Assembly (NCBI GenBank): GCA_011525755.1
Contig: WYBS01000204.1
Span: 1 to 48,070 of the forward strand
DNA: 48,070 bases
Reading direction: 5' to 3'
Source: Planctomycetaceae bacterium
Lineage (GTDB): Bacteria; Planctomycetota; PLA2
A program made the translations under genes and the position numbers. Below the pieces are notes generated by a model. The model saw only the letters and a list, made by a program, of their open reading frames with translations. It made no database searches and was not told where the DNA came from. Numbering within the stretch: the stretch's first letter is position 1; the number at the start of each line of letters is the position of its first letter. Below are positions 42,501-48,070 of this stretch, in pieces.

Positions 42501-43151
42501 GCCTGCTTCCGGACCCACCTCGCCCTGGCCGAGGAGATCGACAGCATCCGGGCCCAGGTCATCGCCCGCATGAACCTCGGCGAGATGCTCGGCTCGCTCG
42601 GGGACCGCGACGGAGAGGCGCGGGAACTCGGCGTCGCGCAGTCGCTCGCCGACCAGATCGCCCAGGACTACATCCTCGGGCGCACGCTTTACGCCCGCGG
42701 CCGACGCGCGGAGGCGGACGGCGATGCCGCGCTCTCACGGCGGCTCCACGGCGAGGCGCTCGCGCATGCGCGCGCCTCGGGCGACCGCGTGGGCGAGGCG
42801 TGGATCCTCCTCGCGCTGGGCGCGCACGACCGGCTCCGGCTGGAGGAGGCGGACGAGCTCGCGCAGAGCCTCGACCAGCCCGCGCTCGACGTGATCGTCG
42901 CCGCGGCGCGCGGCGACTTCGCGCGCGCCGAGGAGGTGCTCGACCGCGAGGGCCCGCGGCTCGGCGTCCCCGCGCGGCTCGAGAGCCACTACCGGATCTG
43001 GAAGGGGACGGGTGCCGCGCGCCACCTCGACGCGGCCGCGGCCCTCCTCGAGACGACGAGGGATCACGCCCCGGCCGCGGCGCGCGACGTGATGGTGGAG
43101 CGCGTGGCGAGCTACCGCGAGATCCGTGGCGCGGCGGCGGCCCGCGCCTGA
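39540..43151 (+). CDS. Serine/threonine kinase fused to AAA-type ATPase and TPR region
   Basis: 1203 residues. An N-terminal helical segment (RDAERYRRVRAILHAA) precedes a Hanks-type kinase. Motifs are IGRGGMGTVYEA (80-91), catalytic Lys103 in VALKAL, HRDLKPEN (195-202), DLG in place of DFG (215-217) and AAPEQ. An AAA/STAND-like ATPase follows with Walker A GEPGIGKS (about 391-398) and VAWAVDDLHFA. The C-terminal ~500 residues are TPR repeats (e.g. RECLARLACGTLFLGVSRDE). No TM helix was seen. Such fusions are common in planctomycetes and myxobacteria. The GTG start has AGGGGG upstream; TAGAAT lies 115 nt before. Its TGA directly abuts the rluA stop. Confidence 0.93.
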   Translation: MDSRDAERYRRVRAILHAAGEKRGAERSAYLDGACGADRTLRQEVERLLETSSVPTNQILPAAAPAPPPVFGPYRLEREIGRGGMGTVYEAIDTRTSARVALKALHPYLLGSATLRERFAREARLGKQVSHRNVVRTLEYESVDGYDLLVMEYVEGRTLRALADEWRTVPEGFLREIARQAASGLSAIHEAGIVHRDLKPENILVTDDRRVRIMDLGVAKIHDASVALTIEGQFLGSLPYAAPEQCEGREVGPAADLYSLGVVLYELATGENPFRSETPGASLRAHMDVVPPPATERNGDISPFFSEVLATLLAKSPGRRVASARALVGILEAGEQGAWWTEREREIRARRLPRVLVRRDTSFVGRATELDLLRAAWRAACAGEGQVVILEGEPGIGKSRLIDAFLRDLDPDRAHVLYGSFPPGSGLRGLVDAVVARFGRVGIDRELKGRLGELAALAPVVAGLMRDGAGPSEPESLAAAFRELLLALARERPVAWAVDDLHFAPERTRAIAYAMARAAQEGRALLLLSARSLPPEEMGPLERLPHVRRIAVPRLSDADAAALAREALGGDEGALEIARRSDGVPLFACELAKVAGKRAGPDLPSAVRGLLSARVAALSHDDRALLDAGAVQGFEFDGDLLAAALGLPIVTALQRLADIERGTGLVRAEGRRYRFDHHLVQEILYEELPPRLREEYHTRIADACPEREGPVAARFLASHHLRGARPEAALPFLPAALDHLASRFQNEEALGLLDLALRLPLPATDRVDLLVQQAARCEMLGRRAPQRKAAEEALALAQGLGDPRRECLARLACGTLFLGVSRDEDAIGHFERAVTLARETGDNALAMHATARLGTVFSRVRRDGEAMGMLGEVRDWARRVGNPVEEVRAVAGIGICLRHLVRHAEAHDAFAEGLRVCEQAGLRRERCYVEGNLGTSLWLLGRFEDARAHLERNLTLAAEIGDRRAECAASGNLGLVLRDLGFLEDAIACFRTHLALAEEIDSIRAQVIARMNLGEMLGSLGDRDGEARELGVAQSLADQIAQDYILGRTLYARGRRAEADGDAALSRRLHGEALAHARASGDRVGEAWILLALGAHDRLRLEEADELAQSLDQPALDVIVAAARGDFARAEEVLDREGPRLGVPARLESHYRIWKGTGAARHLDAAAALLETTRDHAPAAARDVMVERVASYREIRGAAAARA

Positions 43152-44123
43152 TCAGCTCGCGGAAGGCTCCCGCAGCAGCCGGAGGACCTCCGCGAGGTCG
43201 GGCGGCAGCGGCGCCACGAACTTCATCTCCTCGCCGGTGCGCGGGTGCCGGAGCAGGAGCTCCGCGGCGTGGAGCGGCTGCCGGTCGAGCACGACCGGGT
43301 TCTTCCAGGTGGCCGGGAGGTCGGGCCGGAGGTCCTTCAGCTTCAGCTGGCGCCGCCCCGCGTGGACGCGGTCGACGGCGAGCGGGTGGCCGATGAACGC
43401 CATGTGCGCGCGGATCTGGTGCCGCCGGCCGGTCTTCGGGCGGACCCTCACCCACGCGAAGCGCCCGAACGCCTCGATCGTCTCGTACTCGGTGCGCGCC
43501 TCGCGGCCCCCCTCGGCGACGCGCGGGCGCTCGCCCGGCGTCTTCCGGTCCATGATCGGCGCGTCGATCACCCCGCTCCTCGGCTCGGGCACGCCGCAGA
43601 CGAGCGCAAGATAGGTCTTCTCCGCGTCGCCCTGCCGGAACGCGTCGGTGAGCCGCGCGGCCGACTGCGGGTGGCCGCGCGCGACGACGACGACGCCGCT
43701 CGTGTCGCGGTCGATCCGGTGGACGAGGCGCGCGGACGGGCCGTAGCGCCGGCGCAGCAGGAGGTCGAGGCCCTCGTCCTCGTGCCCCTCGCCCGGGTGC
43801 ATCACGAGGCCCGGCGGCTTGTCGACGACGATCATGTCCTCGTCCTCGTAGAGCACCGGGACCGCGAGCGGCTGCCGCACGCGCGCCACGTCGGGCACGC
43901 CCTCGGCGCGGCCCTCGCGGATGCGCTCGGCCGCCTCCTCGAAGCCGGGCAGGTCGATCGAATCCCCGTCCTTCACGAAGAGGCCCGGCCGCGCGCGGTG
44001 GCCGTTGACGCGCGCGCGCCCCTCCTTCAGGTACTTCATCACGAGCGCGCGGCTCACGCCCTCGATGTGCTCGACGAGGTAGCGGTCGAGCCGCCCCCCG
44101 CCTCGCTCGACGGTGAGCTTCAT
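43152..44123 (-). CDS. rluD: RluA-family 23S rRNA pseudouridine synthase
   Basis: 323 residues: an N-terminal S4 RNA-binding domain (GGRLDRYLVEHIEGVSRALV, EGRARVNGHRARPGLFV) and the RluA catalytic domain with HRIDRDTSGVVVVAR, in which the Asp following Arg is the nucleophile. Further motifs are EKTYLALVCG and KTGRRHQIRAHM. The S4+RluA layout fits RluD (23S helix 69), though RluC is possible and the symbol is tentative. It is the last gene of rpmG-deoC-rluD; its ATG overlaps the deoC stop (ATGA). A ribosome-linked role fits with rpmG in the same transcript. The 3' end is back-to-back with the kinase stop. Confidence 0.9.
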   Translation of the reverse strand: MKLTVERGGGRLDRYLVEHIEGVSRALVMKYLKEGRARVNGHRARPGLFVKDGDSIDLPGFEEAAERIREGRAEGVPDVARVRQPLAVPVLYEDEDMIVVDKPPGLVMHPGEGHEDEGLDLLLRRRYGPSARLVHRIDRDTSGVVVVARGHPQSAARLTDAFRQGDAEKTYLALVCGVPEPRSGVIDAPIMDRKTPGERPRVAEGGREARTEYETIEAFGRFAWVRVRPKTGRRHQIRAHMAFIGHPLAVDRVHAGRRQLKLKDLRPDLPATWKNPVVLDRQPLHAAELLLRHPRTGEEMKFVAPLPPDLAEVLRLLREPSAS

Positions 44124-44758
44124 GCCCCCGGAGCCCCCTCGAGGATCGCCGCCGAGCCGCTCGCGCCGAGCCGGTCGGCGCCCGCCTCGACGAGCGCGCT
44201 CGCCTGCGCGAACGTGCGGATCCCGCCCGCCGCCTTCACGCGGCCGAAGCGCCGGAGCAGGAGCACGTCGTCGACGGTCGCGCCGCGCGGGCCGAACCCG
44301 GTCGACGTCTTCAGGAAGTCCGCGCCCTCCGCGACGGCCACGCGCGCCGCCTCCCCGGCCTCGCGGCGGTCGAGAAGCCCCGTCTCGAGGATCACCTTGA
44401 GCGTGCCCGCGGCCGCGGCCCGGCGCACGGCGCGCACGTCGGCCGCGACGGCCGCGAGGTCATTCGACTTGAGCGCGCCGAGGTTCAGGACCATGTCGAT
44501 CTCGCTCGCGCCGTCCTCGAGGGCCATCGCAGCGGCTTTCGCCTTCACCTCCGCGCGGTCGGCGCCGAGCGGGAAGCCCGCGACCGTGACGATCGGGATC
44601 CGCGCGCCGCGGAGGTGGGGCACCCAGCACGGGTGCACGCAGAGGGCCCGGCAGGAGAGCCCCTCCGCCTCGGCGAGCGCCGCCTCCACCTCCGAGCGCG
44701 TCGCGTCGGGGCGGAGGATCGTGTGCTCGATCCGGGCGGCCAGCTCCCGGCGGTCTAC
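44120..44758 (-). CDS. deoC: Deoxyribose-phosphate aldolase with no canonical start codon
   Basis: Converts 2-deoxyribose-5-phosphate to glyceraldehyde-3-phosphate and acetaldehyde in deoxynucleoside salvage. The 212-residue product has the family motifs ARIEHTILRPDATRSEV, CVHPCWVPHL, VAGFPLGAD, EIDMVLNLGAL, KVILETGLL and the Schiff-base Lys in DFLKTSTGF, with VKAAGGIRTF. The conserved N-terminus begins at a GTA (44758-44756) that overlaps the rpmG TAG stop (GTAG). In this frame no ATG, GTG or TTG lies before HTILRPDAT. AAGGAG within rpmG is 8 nt before the GTA. Candidates are GTA, or CTG 15 nt further in. Confidence 0.88.
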   Translation of the reverse strand, partial: VDRRELAARIEHTILRPDATRSEVEAALAEAEGLSCRALCVHPCWVPHLRGARIPIVTVAGFPLGADRAEVKAKAAAMALEDGASEIDMVLNLGALKSNDLAAVAADVRAVRRAAAAGTLKVILETGLLDRREAGEAARVAVAEGADFLKTSTGFGPRGATVDDVLLLRRFGRVKAAGGIRTFAQASALVEAGADRLGASGSAAILEGAPGA

Positions 44759-44925
44759 TTCTTCTTCTCCTTGTAGACCGTGTGCTTGCGCAGGAGCGGG
44801 TTGTACTTCTTCAGCTCGATCTTGTAGCCCTTGCGCGTGTTCTTCTGGGTCATGTAGGTGCGCTGCCCGGACTCGGTGCACTCGAGGATGACGTAGGCGC
44901 GCGCCTCTTTGCTCTTTCGTGCCAT
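44755..44925 (-). CDS. rpmG: 50S ribosomal protein L33
   Basis: 56 residues: ARKSKEARAYVILECTESGQ, then RTYMTQKNTRKGYKIELKKY, ending YKEKKK. This matches bL33. The zinc-binding C+ form has CxxC pairs; only one Cys is present, so this is the zinc-free type. It is a structural protein of the large subunit. It heads the rpmG-deoC-rluD operon. TCTAAT lies 11 nt before the ATG. The stop overlaps the deoC start region. Confidence 0.96.
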   Translation of the reverse strand: MARKSKEARAYVILECTESGQRTYMTQKNTRKGYKIELKKYNPLLRKHTVYKEKKK

Positions 44926-44936
44926 GGGAGCCCGGG

Positions 44937-44942
44937 ATTAGA
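44937..44942 (-). promoter_or_regulatory. -10 hexamer TCTAAT before rpmG
   Basis: TCTAAT on the minus strand, 11 nt before the ATG at 44925; CTGGCA 18 bp upstream is a possible -35. Confidence 0.4.
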
Positions 44943-45060
44943 CCACGGCTCAGCGGGGCATGCCAGTAGCGGGGAAGGAGGGGGGGGCCGGGGGGGAACC
45001 CGACCCCGCGCGCCGAGCGGATTCCCGGCCGGGACCGTGCCGGATCGAACCGGGCACGCT

Positions 45061-46365
45061 TCAGCGGTCGCGCTCGAGGTAGTAGTCGCCGAGCTCCTCC
45101 ACGAGATCGTGGTAGCCCTCGGGGGGGCGCAGGGACTCGATCGCCTTCTGGAGCAGGCGGATCGCGCCGTCGAGGTCCCCGGCGTCGTGCCTGCACTCGG
45201 CGATGCGCGCGAGCAGGTCCCCCTCGACGCCGCCCGCGTCCATCGCCGCGCGGTACTGCACCTCGGCGAGCGCGGGCTCCTCGAGCCCCCGCTGGAGCAG
45301 CGTCCCGAGGCCCAGCCGCGCGAGGAGGAACCCGGGCTCCGCCGCGATCGCGCCCTCGTAGAGGCGGCGCGCCTCCTCGAGGTGGCCCCGCGTGGCGCCC
45401 GCGTGGTAGTGGTGCACCCGCGCCTGCTCGTAGAGCGTCGCCGCGTCGCGGCCGGCGCGCGCGAGCACGGCCTCGAACCAGGTCCGCTGCGCCGCGACCA
45501 GGTCGGCCGTGTCCTCGAGGACCGTCTCGATGAGCCGCCCGTCGCTCGAGAAGAGCTGGAGCCGCACCTCGGGCGGGCGGCCGTAGGGAAGGTCGGCGAC
45601 GACGAACCGCCCGTCGGGCAGCACCGCGACGTCGAAGGGAGCGAGCGCCTGCCCGGGCTCCTCGCCCGCGGGCACGGTCCAGCCGTCGAAGGTCCCGTCG
45701 CGCGCGATCCGCGCGACGCCGAAGGGCTCGCTCTCCTCGCTCTCGGGCGCGACGAGCAGGAACGCGCCGCCGTACCCGTCCGCCTTCACGCGGAAGGGGC
45801 GGCGGAGCTCCGGGTGGAGCGGCACGCGCCCCTTGGGCGTGCCGTCCGGCGCGTGGACGCGGACGGCGCCCGCGTCGGTCTCCGCGACCCAGATCGCGCC
45901 CTCCACCTCCGCGAGCCCCTGCGCGCGCTTCCAGCCGCCGGCGGGCGCGGGGAACGAACGCCGGTACTCGCCGCCGTCCCCGAACACCTGCACGCCGTGC
46001 TCCTCGCCGAGGCCGCCGCACGCGACGAGGATCTCGTCGCCGACCGGAAGCACCGCGCACGGCTCGTCGAGGACGCCCGCCATGTCCTGCTGCTGGATGC
46101 CCGGGTTGTGGAGCGCGCCGAGGAGCGCGATCTGCCGGCCGTCGGGCGCGAACCGCCGCACGCGGTGGTGGTGCGCGTCCGCAAGGAGGATCGATCCGTC
46201 GCGGGCCACGGCGCAGGCGCTCACGTGGACCCGAGGGGGGCCGCTCGGGTAGACGGCGAACTGCCCCGTGACGACGGGCCCCTCGAGGTCGAGGAGGACG
46301 ACGGTCCCCTCGAAGGTCGCGTAGACGATCCCGTCCGCGCCGCGCGCCGCGATGCCGCCGAACAT
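45061..46365 (-). CDS. NHL-type beta-propeller plus TPR protein
   Basis: 434 residues. The first ~290 residues form beta-propeller blades of NHL type, e.g. ACAVARDGSILLADAHHHRV, KRAQGLAEVEGAIWVAETDA and FDVAVLPDGRFVVADLPYGR, each with the 'DG...VAD' pattern. A TPR-like part follows (about 320-434: ARRLYEGAIAAEPGFLLARL, HDAGDLDGAIRLLQKAIE). There is no signal peptide, so it is probably cytosolic unless the N-terminus is misassigned. TAGACT lies 6 nt before the ATG, suggesting a leaderless message. It follows cls by 57 nt. Function unknown; sensing or scaffold roles are possible. Confidence 0.82.
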   Translation of the reverse strand: MFGGIAARGADGIVYATFEGTVVLLDLEGPVVTGQFAVYPSGPPRVHVSACAVARDGSILLADAHHHRVRRFAPDGRQIALLGALHNPGIQQQDMAGVLDEPCAVLPVGDEILVACGGLGEEHGVQVFGDGGEYRRSFPAPAGGWKRAQGLAEVEGAIWVAETDAGAVRVHAPDGTPKGRVPLHPELRRPFRVKADGYGGAFLLVAPESEESEPFGVARIARDGTFDGWTVPAGEEPGQALAPFDVAVLPDGRFVVADLPYGRPPEVRLQLFSSDGRLIETVLEDTADLVAAQRTWFEAVLARAGRDAATLYEQARVHHYHAGATRGHLEEARRLYEGAIAAEPGFLLARLGLGTLLQRGLEEPALAEVQYRAAMDAGGVEGDLLARIAECRHDAGDLDGAIRLLQKAIESLRPPEGYHDLVEELGDYYLERDR

Positions 46366-46371
46366 GCCGGA

Positions 46372-46377
46372 AGTCTA
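46372..46377 (-). promoter_or_regulatory. -10-like hexamer TAGACT before NHL-TPR gene
   Basis: TAGACT on the minus strand ends 6 nt before the ATG at 46365; a leaderless transcript is inferred. Confidence 0.45.
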
Positions 46378-46422
46378 TCAAGGGGGGCGCGGGGGGCGCG
46401 GCCCCCGGCCCCCCCCTCGCTT

Positions 46423-47856
46423 CTACAGCAACGGGCCGAGCAGCCGCACGCAGTTCTCGACGAAGCGGAAGCGGAGAGGCCTTCCTGCCCATTCCCCGGG
46501 GTCGATCCGCCGCGACCCCCCGACGTACCCGTGCTGGAGGTCGCGCAGCTTCCCGGTGAACTCGCGGTCGTAGATGAAGAGCGAGATCTCGAAATTCAGG
46601 TAGAAGCTCCGCATGTCGAGGTTCACGGACCCGAAGACGCTCGTGTGGCCGTCCACCGTGATGCTCTTCGTGTGGAGGAGGCCCGCCTCGAATGCGTAGA
46701 GCTTCACGCCCGCGGCGAGGAGCTCGTCGAAGGTCGAGCGGCCCGCGTGGTGCACGAGCATCGAGTCGTTGTGCGCCGGGAGGATGACCGCGACGTCGAC
46801 GCCGCGCTCGGCGGCCGAGACGATCGCGGTCAGCAGGGCGTCCGACGGGACGAAGTAGGGGGTCGTGAGGATGAGCTCGCTCCTCGCGGCGTAGATCGCC
46901 GTGAGGATGAGCTTGTGGATCGCCTCCTGCGCGTAGCCGGGGCCGGAGGGGATCACCTGGACGTTCGCGGTCCCGGCCCGCGCGGGCGACTTGACCATGC
47001 TGCCGATCGCGGGAAGCCCCTCGTCGGTCGCGAGCTCCCAGTCCCCGACGAACGCGATCGCGAGCGCCTCGACGGCCGGTCCCTCGACGCGCGCCATCGC
47101 GTCGACCCACTGCCCGAGCCCCTTCGAGACCTTGAACTCGCGCGGGTCGAGGATGTTCAGCGATCCCGTGTACCCGATCTTGCAGTCGACGACGACGATC
47201 TTCCTGTGCGTGCGGTGGTCGGCGCGGACGACGAAGCTCCGGAGGAGGCTCGCCGGGAGCGCCTCGACGACGCGGACGCCCGCCTCGCGGAGCTCGCGCG
47301 CCACGTGGCTCGCGAAGAAGTCCTCGCTCCCGATCGAGTCGAGGAGGAGGCGGCACGTGACGCCGCGCTTCGCGGCGCGGACCGCGGCGGCGGCGACCTC
47401 GTCGGCCATGCCGCCGGTGTCCCAGATGTAGAACTCCATGTGGACGCTCTCGCGGGCCGCGTCGATGTCCGCGATGATCGCGCGGAAGGCCTCCATCGAG
47501 TCGCCGAAGAGGACGATCCGGTTCCCGCCGAGCGCCGGGATGCCGACCGTGCGCACGCCGAGATCGTGGATGCAGAGGGGGTCCGGGGGCAGCCCCGCCC
47601 AGTCGGCCTTCGCATCGCGCGGCTTCATGAGCCACTCGCGATAGGCGGGGAGGAGGTCCTTCATCCGCCGCTCGATCCGGTTGCCGAGGCGGCTCTCGCC
47701 GAAGAGGAAGTAGGAGATGGCGCCGAGGAAGGGCGCGACGACGATCACGCCGAGCCACGCGATCGTGACGCCGACGGGCCGCCGCCGCCAGATGACGCGA
47801 AGCCCGAGCGTGACGAAGATCGCGACGTGCGCCACCGCCAGCAGGGCCGACACCAC
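46423..47856 (-). CDS. cls: Cardiolipin synthase (phospholipase D family)
   Basis: Joins phosphatidylglycerol units into cardiolipin at the inner membrane. 477 residues: two N-terminal TM helices (VSALLAVAHVAIFVTLGLRV, GVTIAWLGVIVVAPFLGAIS) and two HKD motifs, HRKIVVVD (about residue 214) followed by GYTGSLNI, and HTKSITVD (about 394) followed by FGSVNLD. Both sites look intact. Length matches ClsA-type enzymes (~480). The start is GTG; TACCAT lies 6 nt before. It is followed by the NHL-TPR gene on the same strand. Confidence 0.94.
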   Translation of the reverse strand: MVSALLAVAHVAIFVTLGLRVIWRRRPVGVTIAWLGVIVVAPFLGAISYFLFGESRLGNRIERRMKDLLPAYREWLMKPRDAKADWAGLPPDPLCIHDLGVRTVGIPALGGNRIVLFGDSMEAFRAIIADIDAARESVHMEFYIWDTGGMADEVAAAAVRAAKRGVTCRLLLDSIGSEDFFASHVARELREAGVRVVEALPASLLRSFVVRADHRTHRKIVVVDCKIGYTGSLNILDPREFKVSKGLGQWVDAMARVEGPAVEALAIAFVGDWELATDEGLPAIGSMVKSPARAGTANVQVIPSGPGYAQEAIHKLILTAIYAARSELILTTPYFVPSDALLTAIVSAAERGVDVAVILPAHNDSMLVHHAGRSTFDELLAAGVKLYAFEAGLLHTKSITVDGHTSVFGSVNLDMRSFYLNFEISLFIYDREFTGKLRDLQHGYVGGSRRIDPGEWAGRPLRFRFVENCVRLLGPLL

Positions 47857-47862
47857 GCGTAC

Positions 47863-47868
47863 ATGGTA
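47863..47868 (-). promoter_or_regulatory. -10-like hexamer TACCAT before cls
   Basis: TACCAT on the minus strand ends 6 nt before the GTG at 47856, matching the short-leader pattern. Confidence 0.35.
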
Positions 47869-47919
47869 CGCCCATCGGCCAGCGCAAGTGGTTGCGGCGG
47901 AACGGGTTGCGGCGGCATC

Positions 47920-47945
47920 ACCCGGACGGGTGGGTCCGGGTTTTT
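47920..47945. terminator. Hairpin with T-tract after the right-edge gene
   Basis: ACCCGGAC (47920-47927) and GTCCGGGT (47934-47941) form a perfect 8-bp stem around a 6-nt loop, followed on the plus strand by TTTTT (47941-47945). It lies just past the stop (47952) of the minus-strand gene entering from the right. Its T-tract faces plus-strand transcription, so it may act in both directions. Confidence 0.45.
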
Positions 47946-47951
47946 GGGAGG

Positions 47952-48070
47952 TCAGGCGTCGAGGTGCGTGAACTCGGCGCGGTAGCGGACGAGCGCGGGG
48001 CCGCCCGGGAGCGCGCCGGGAAGGAGCTCGACGACGCCGGGGGGCCCGGGAGGGTCGAGCGGCACGGGAC
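47952..48070 (-). CDS. C-terminal fragment of an unidentified protein (start beyond window)
   Basis: In the minus frame ending at TGA 47952-47954 the last 39 residues include GVVELLPGALPGGPALVRYR and end AEFTHLDA. Nothing recognisable is seen in so short a piece. Support is the open frame to the window edge and the hairpin just after the stop. Confidence 0.4.
   Translation of the reverse strand, partial: PVPLDPPGPPGVVELLPGALPGGPALVRYRAEFTHLDA

Noticed and set aside
44120-47887. Continuous minus-strand frame of about 1255 codons ending in DeoC
   Set aside because: Only the last ~212 codons are DeoC; the rest is out-of-frame reading of rpmG, the NHL-TPR gene and cls, so it is not a fusion protein.

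Overview
The window is very GC-rich, densely coding bacterial chromosome with about 38 intact protein-coding genes, one relict gene and one partial gene at each edge. No rRNA, tRNA, CRISPR array, phage or intact insertion sequence was seen. Gene content suggests an uncultured Planctomycetota-like bacterium. The pointers are a lipoprotein cytochrome c with a planctomycete-style CxxCH domain, a DUF1570-like metalloprotease, an FG-GAP/ASPIC-like protein, an EF-hand array, a kinase-ATPase-TPR giant and pseudopilin-like proteins. This is inferred from family composition only; Myxococcota or Acidobacteriota are not excluded.

Layout. 1-3.4 kb (mostly minus): a C39-peptidase-like membrane protein (partial), NADP-isocitrate dehydrogenase, a pilin-like protein, a frameshifted antitoxin relict (plus) and a STAS protein. 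3.4-8.7 kb (minus): a PilZ protein, then a complete tripartite ABC efflux set (HlyD lipoprotein, ATPase, ABC-2 permease, TolC lipoprotein). 8.8-12.3 kb: a Bax-inhibitor-1 protein (plus), P5C dehydrogenase and a C45 hydrolase (minus). 12.4-15.7 kb (minus): a pseudopilin-like group (PilV-like, PilW-like, a single-TM protein, a TPR protein) bracketed by two palindromic MITE-like elements. 15.7-19.7 kb (minus): a HEAT-repeat protein, a divergent serine hydroxymethyltransferase and a winged-helix-like protein. 19.8-22.8 kb (plus): cytochrome c, AsmA-like, and TPR-M23 peptidase. 22.8-31.3 kb (minus): secreted or membrane-anchored proteins (14-EF-hand array, FG-GAP/ASPIC protein, ferritin-like, TPR-like, DUF1570-like protease). 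31.5-34.6 kb (plus): GAF-SpoIIE phosphatase and a KefB-type antiporter. 34.6-36.2 kb (minus): DUF983 and MoxR. 36.3-43.2 kb: a sigma54-activator-like regulator lacking GAFTGA, a 32-residue basic protein, a methyltransferase (minus) and a 1203-residue kinase. 43.2-47.9 kb (minus): the overlapping rpmG-deoC-rluA operon, an NHL-TPR protein and cardiolipin synthase.

Two themes go beyond gene content. First, at least a dozen genes have a TANNNT-type -10 hexamer ending only 5-9 nt before the start codon, which predicts leaderless transcripts. Two other genes share an identical TAGACTACG-N3-GGAGG-N8-start module. Second, the spacers carry structured DNA: two MITE-like palindromes whose right ends touch a TAG stop codon, a triple-hairpin block, and recurring G5-N-CC-G5 tracts. 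deoC appears to lack any canonical start codon. No single locus is clearly a new defence or mobile system; the best leads are the leaderless-promoter signature, the palindromic elements, the GAFTGA-less regulator and the odd deoC start.
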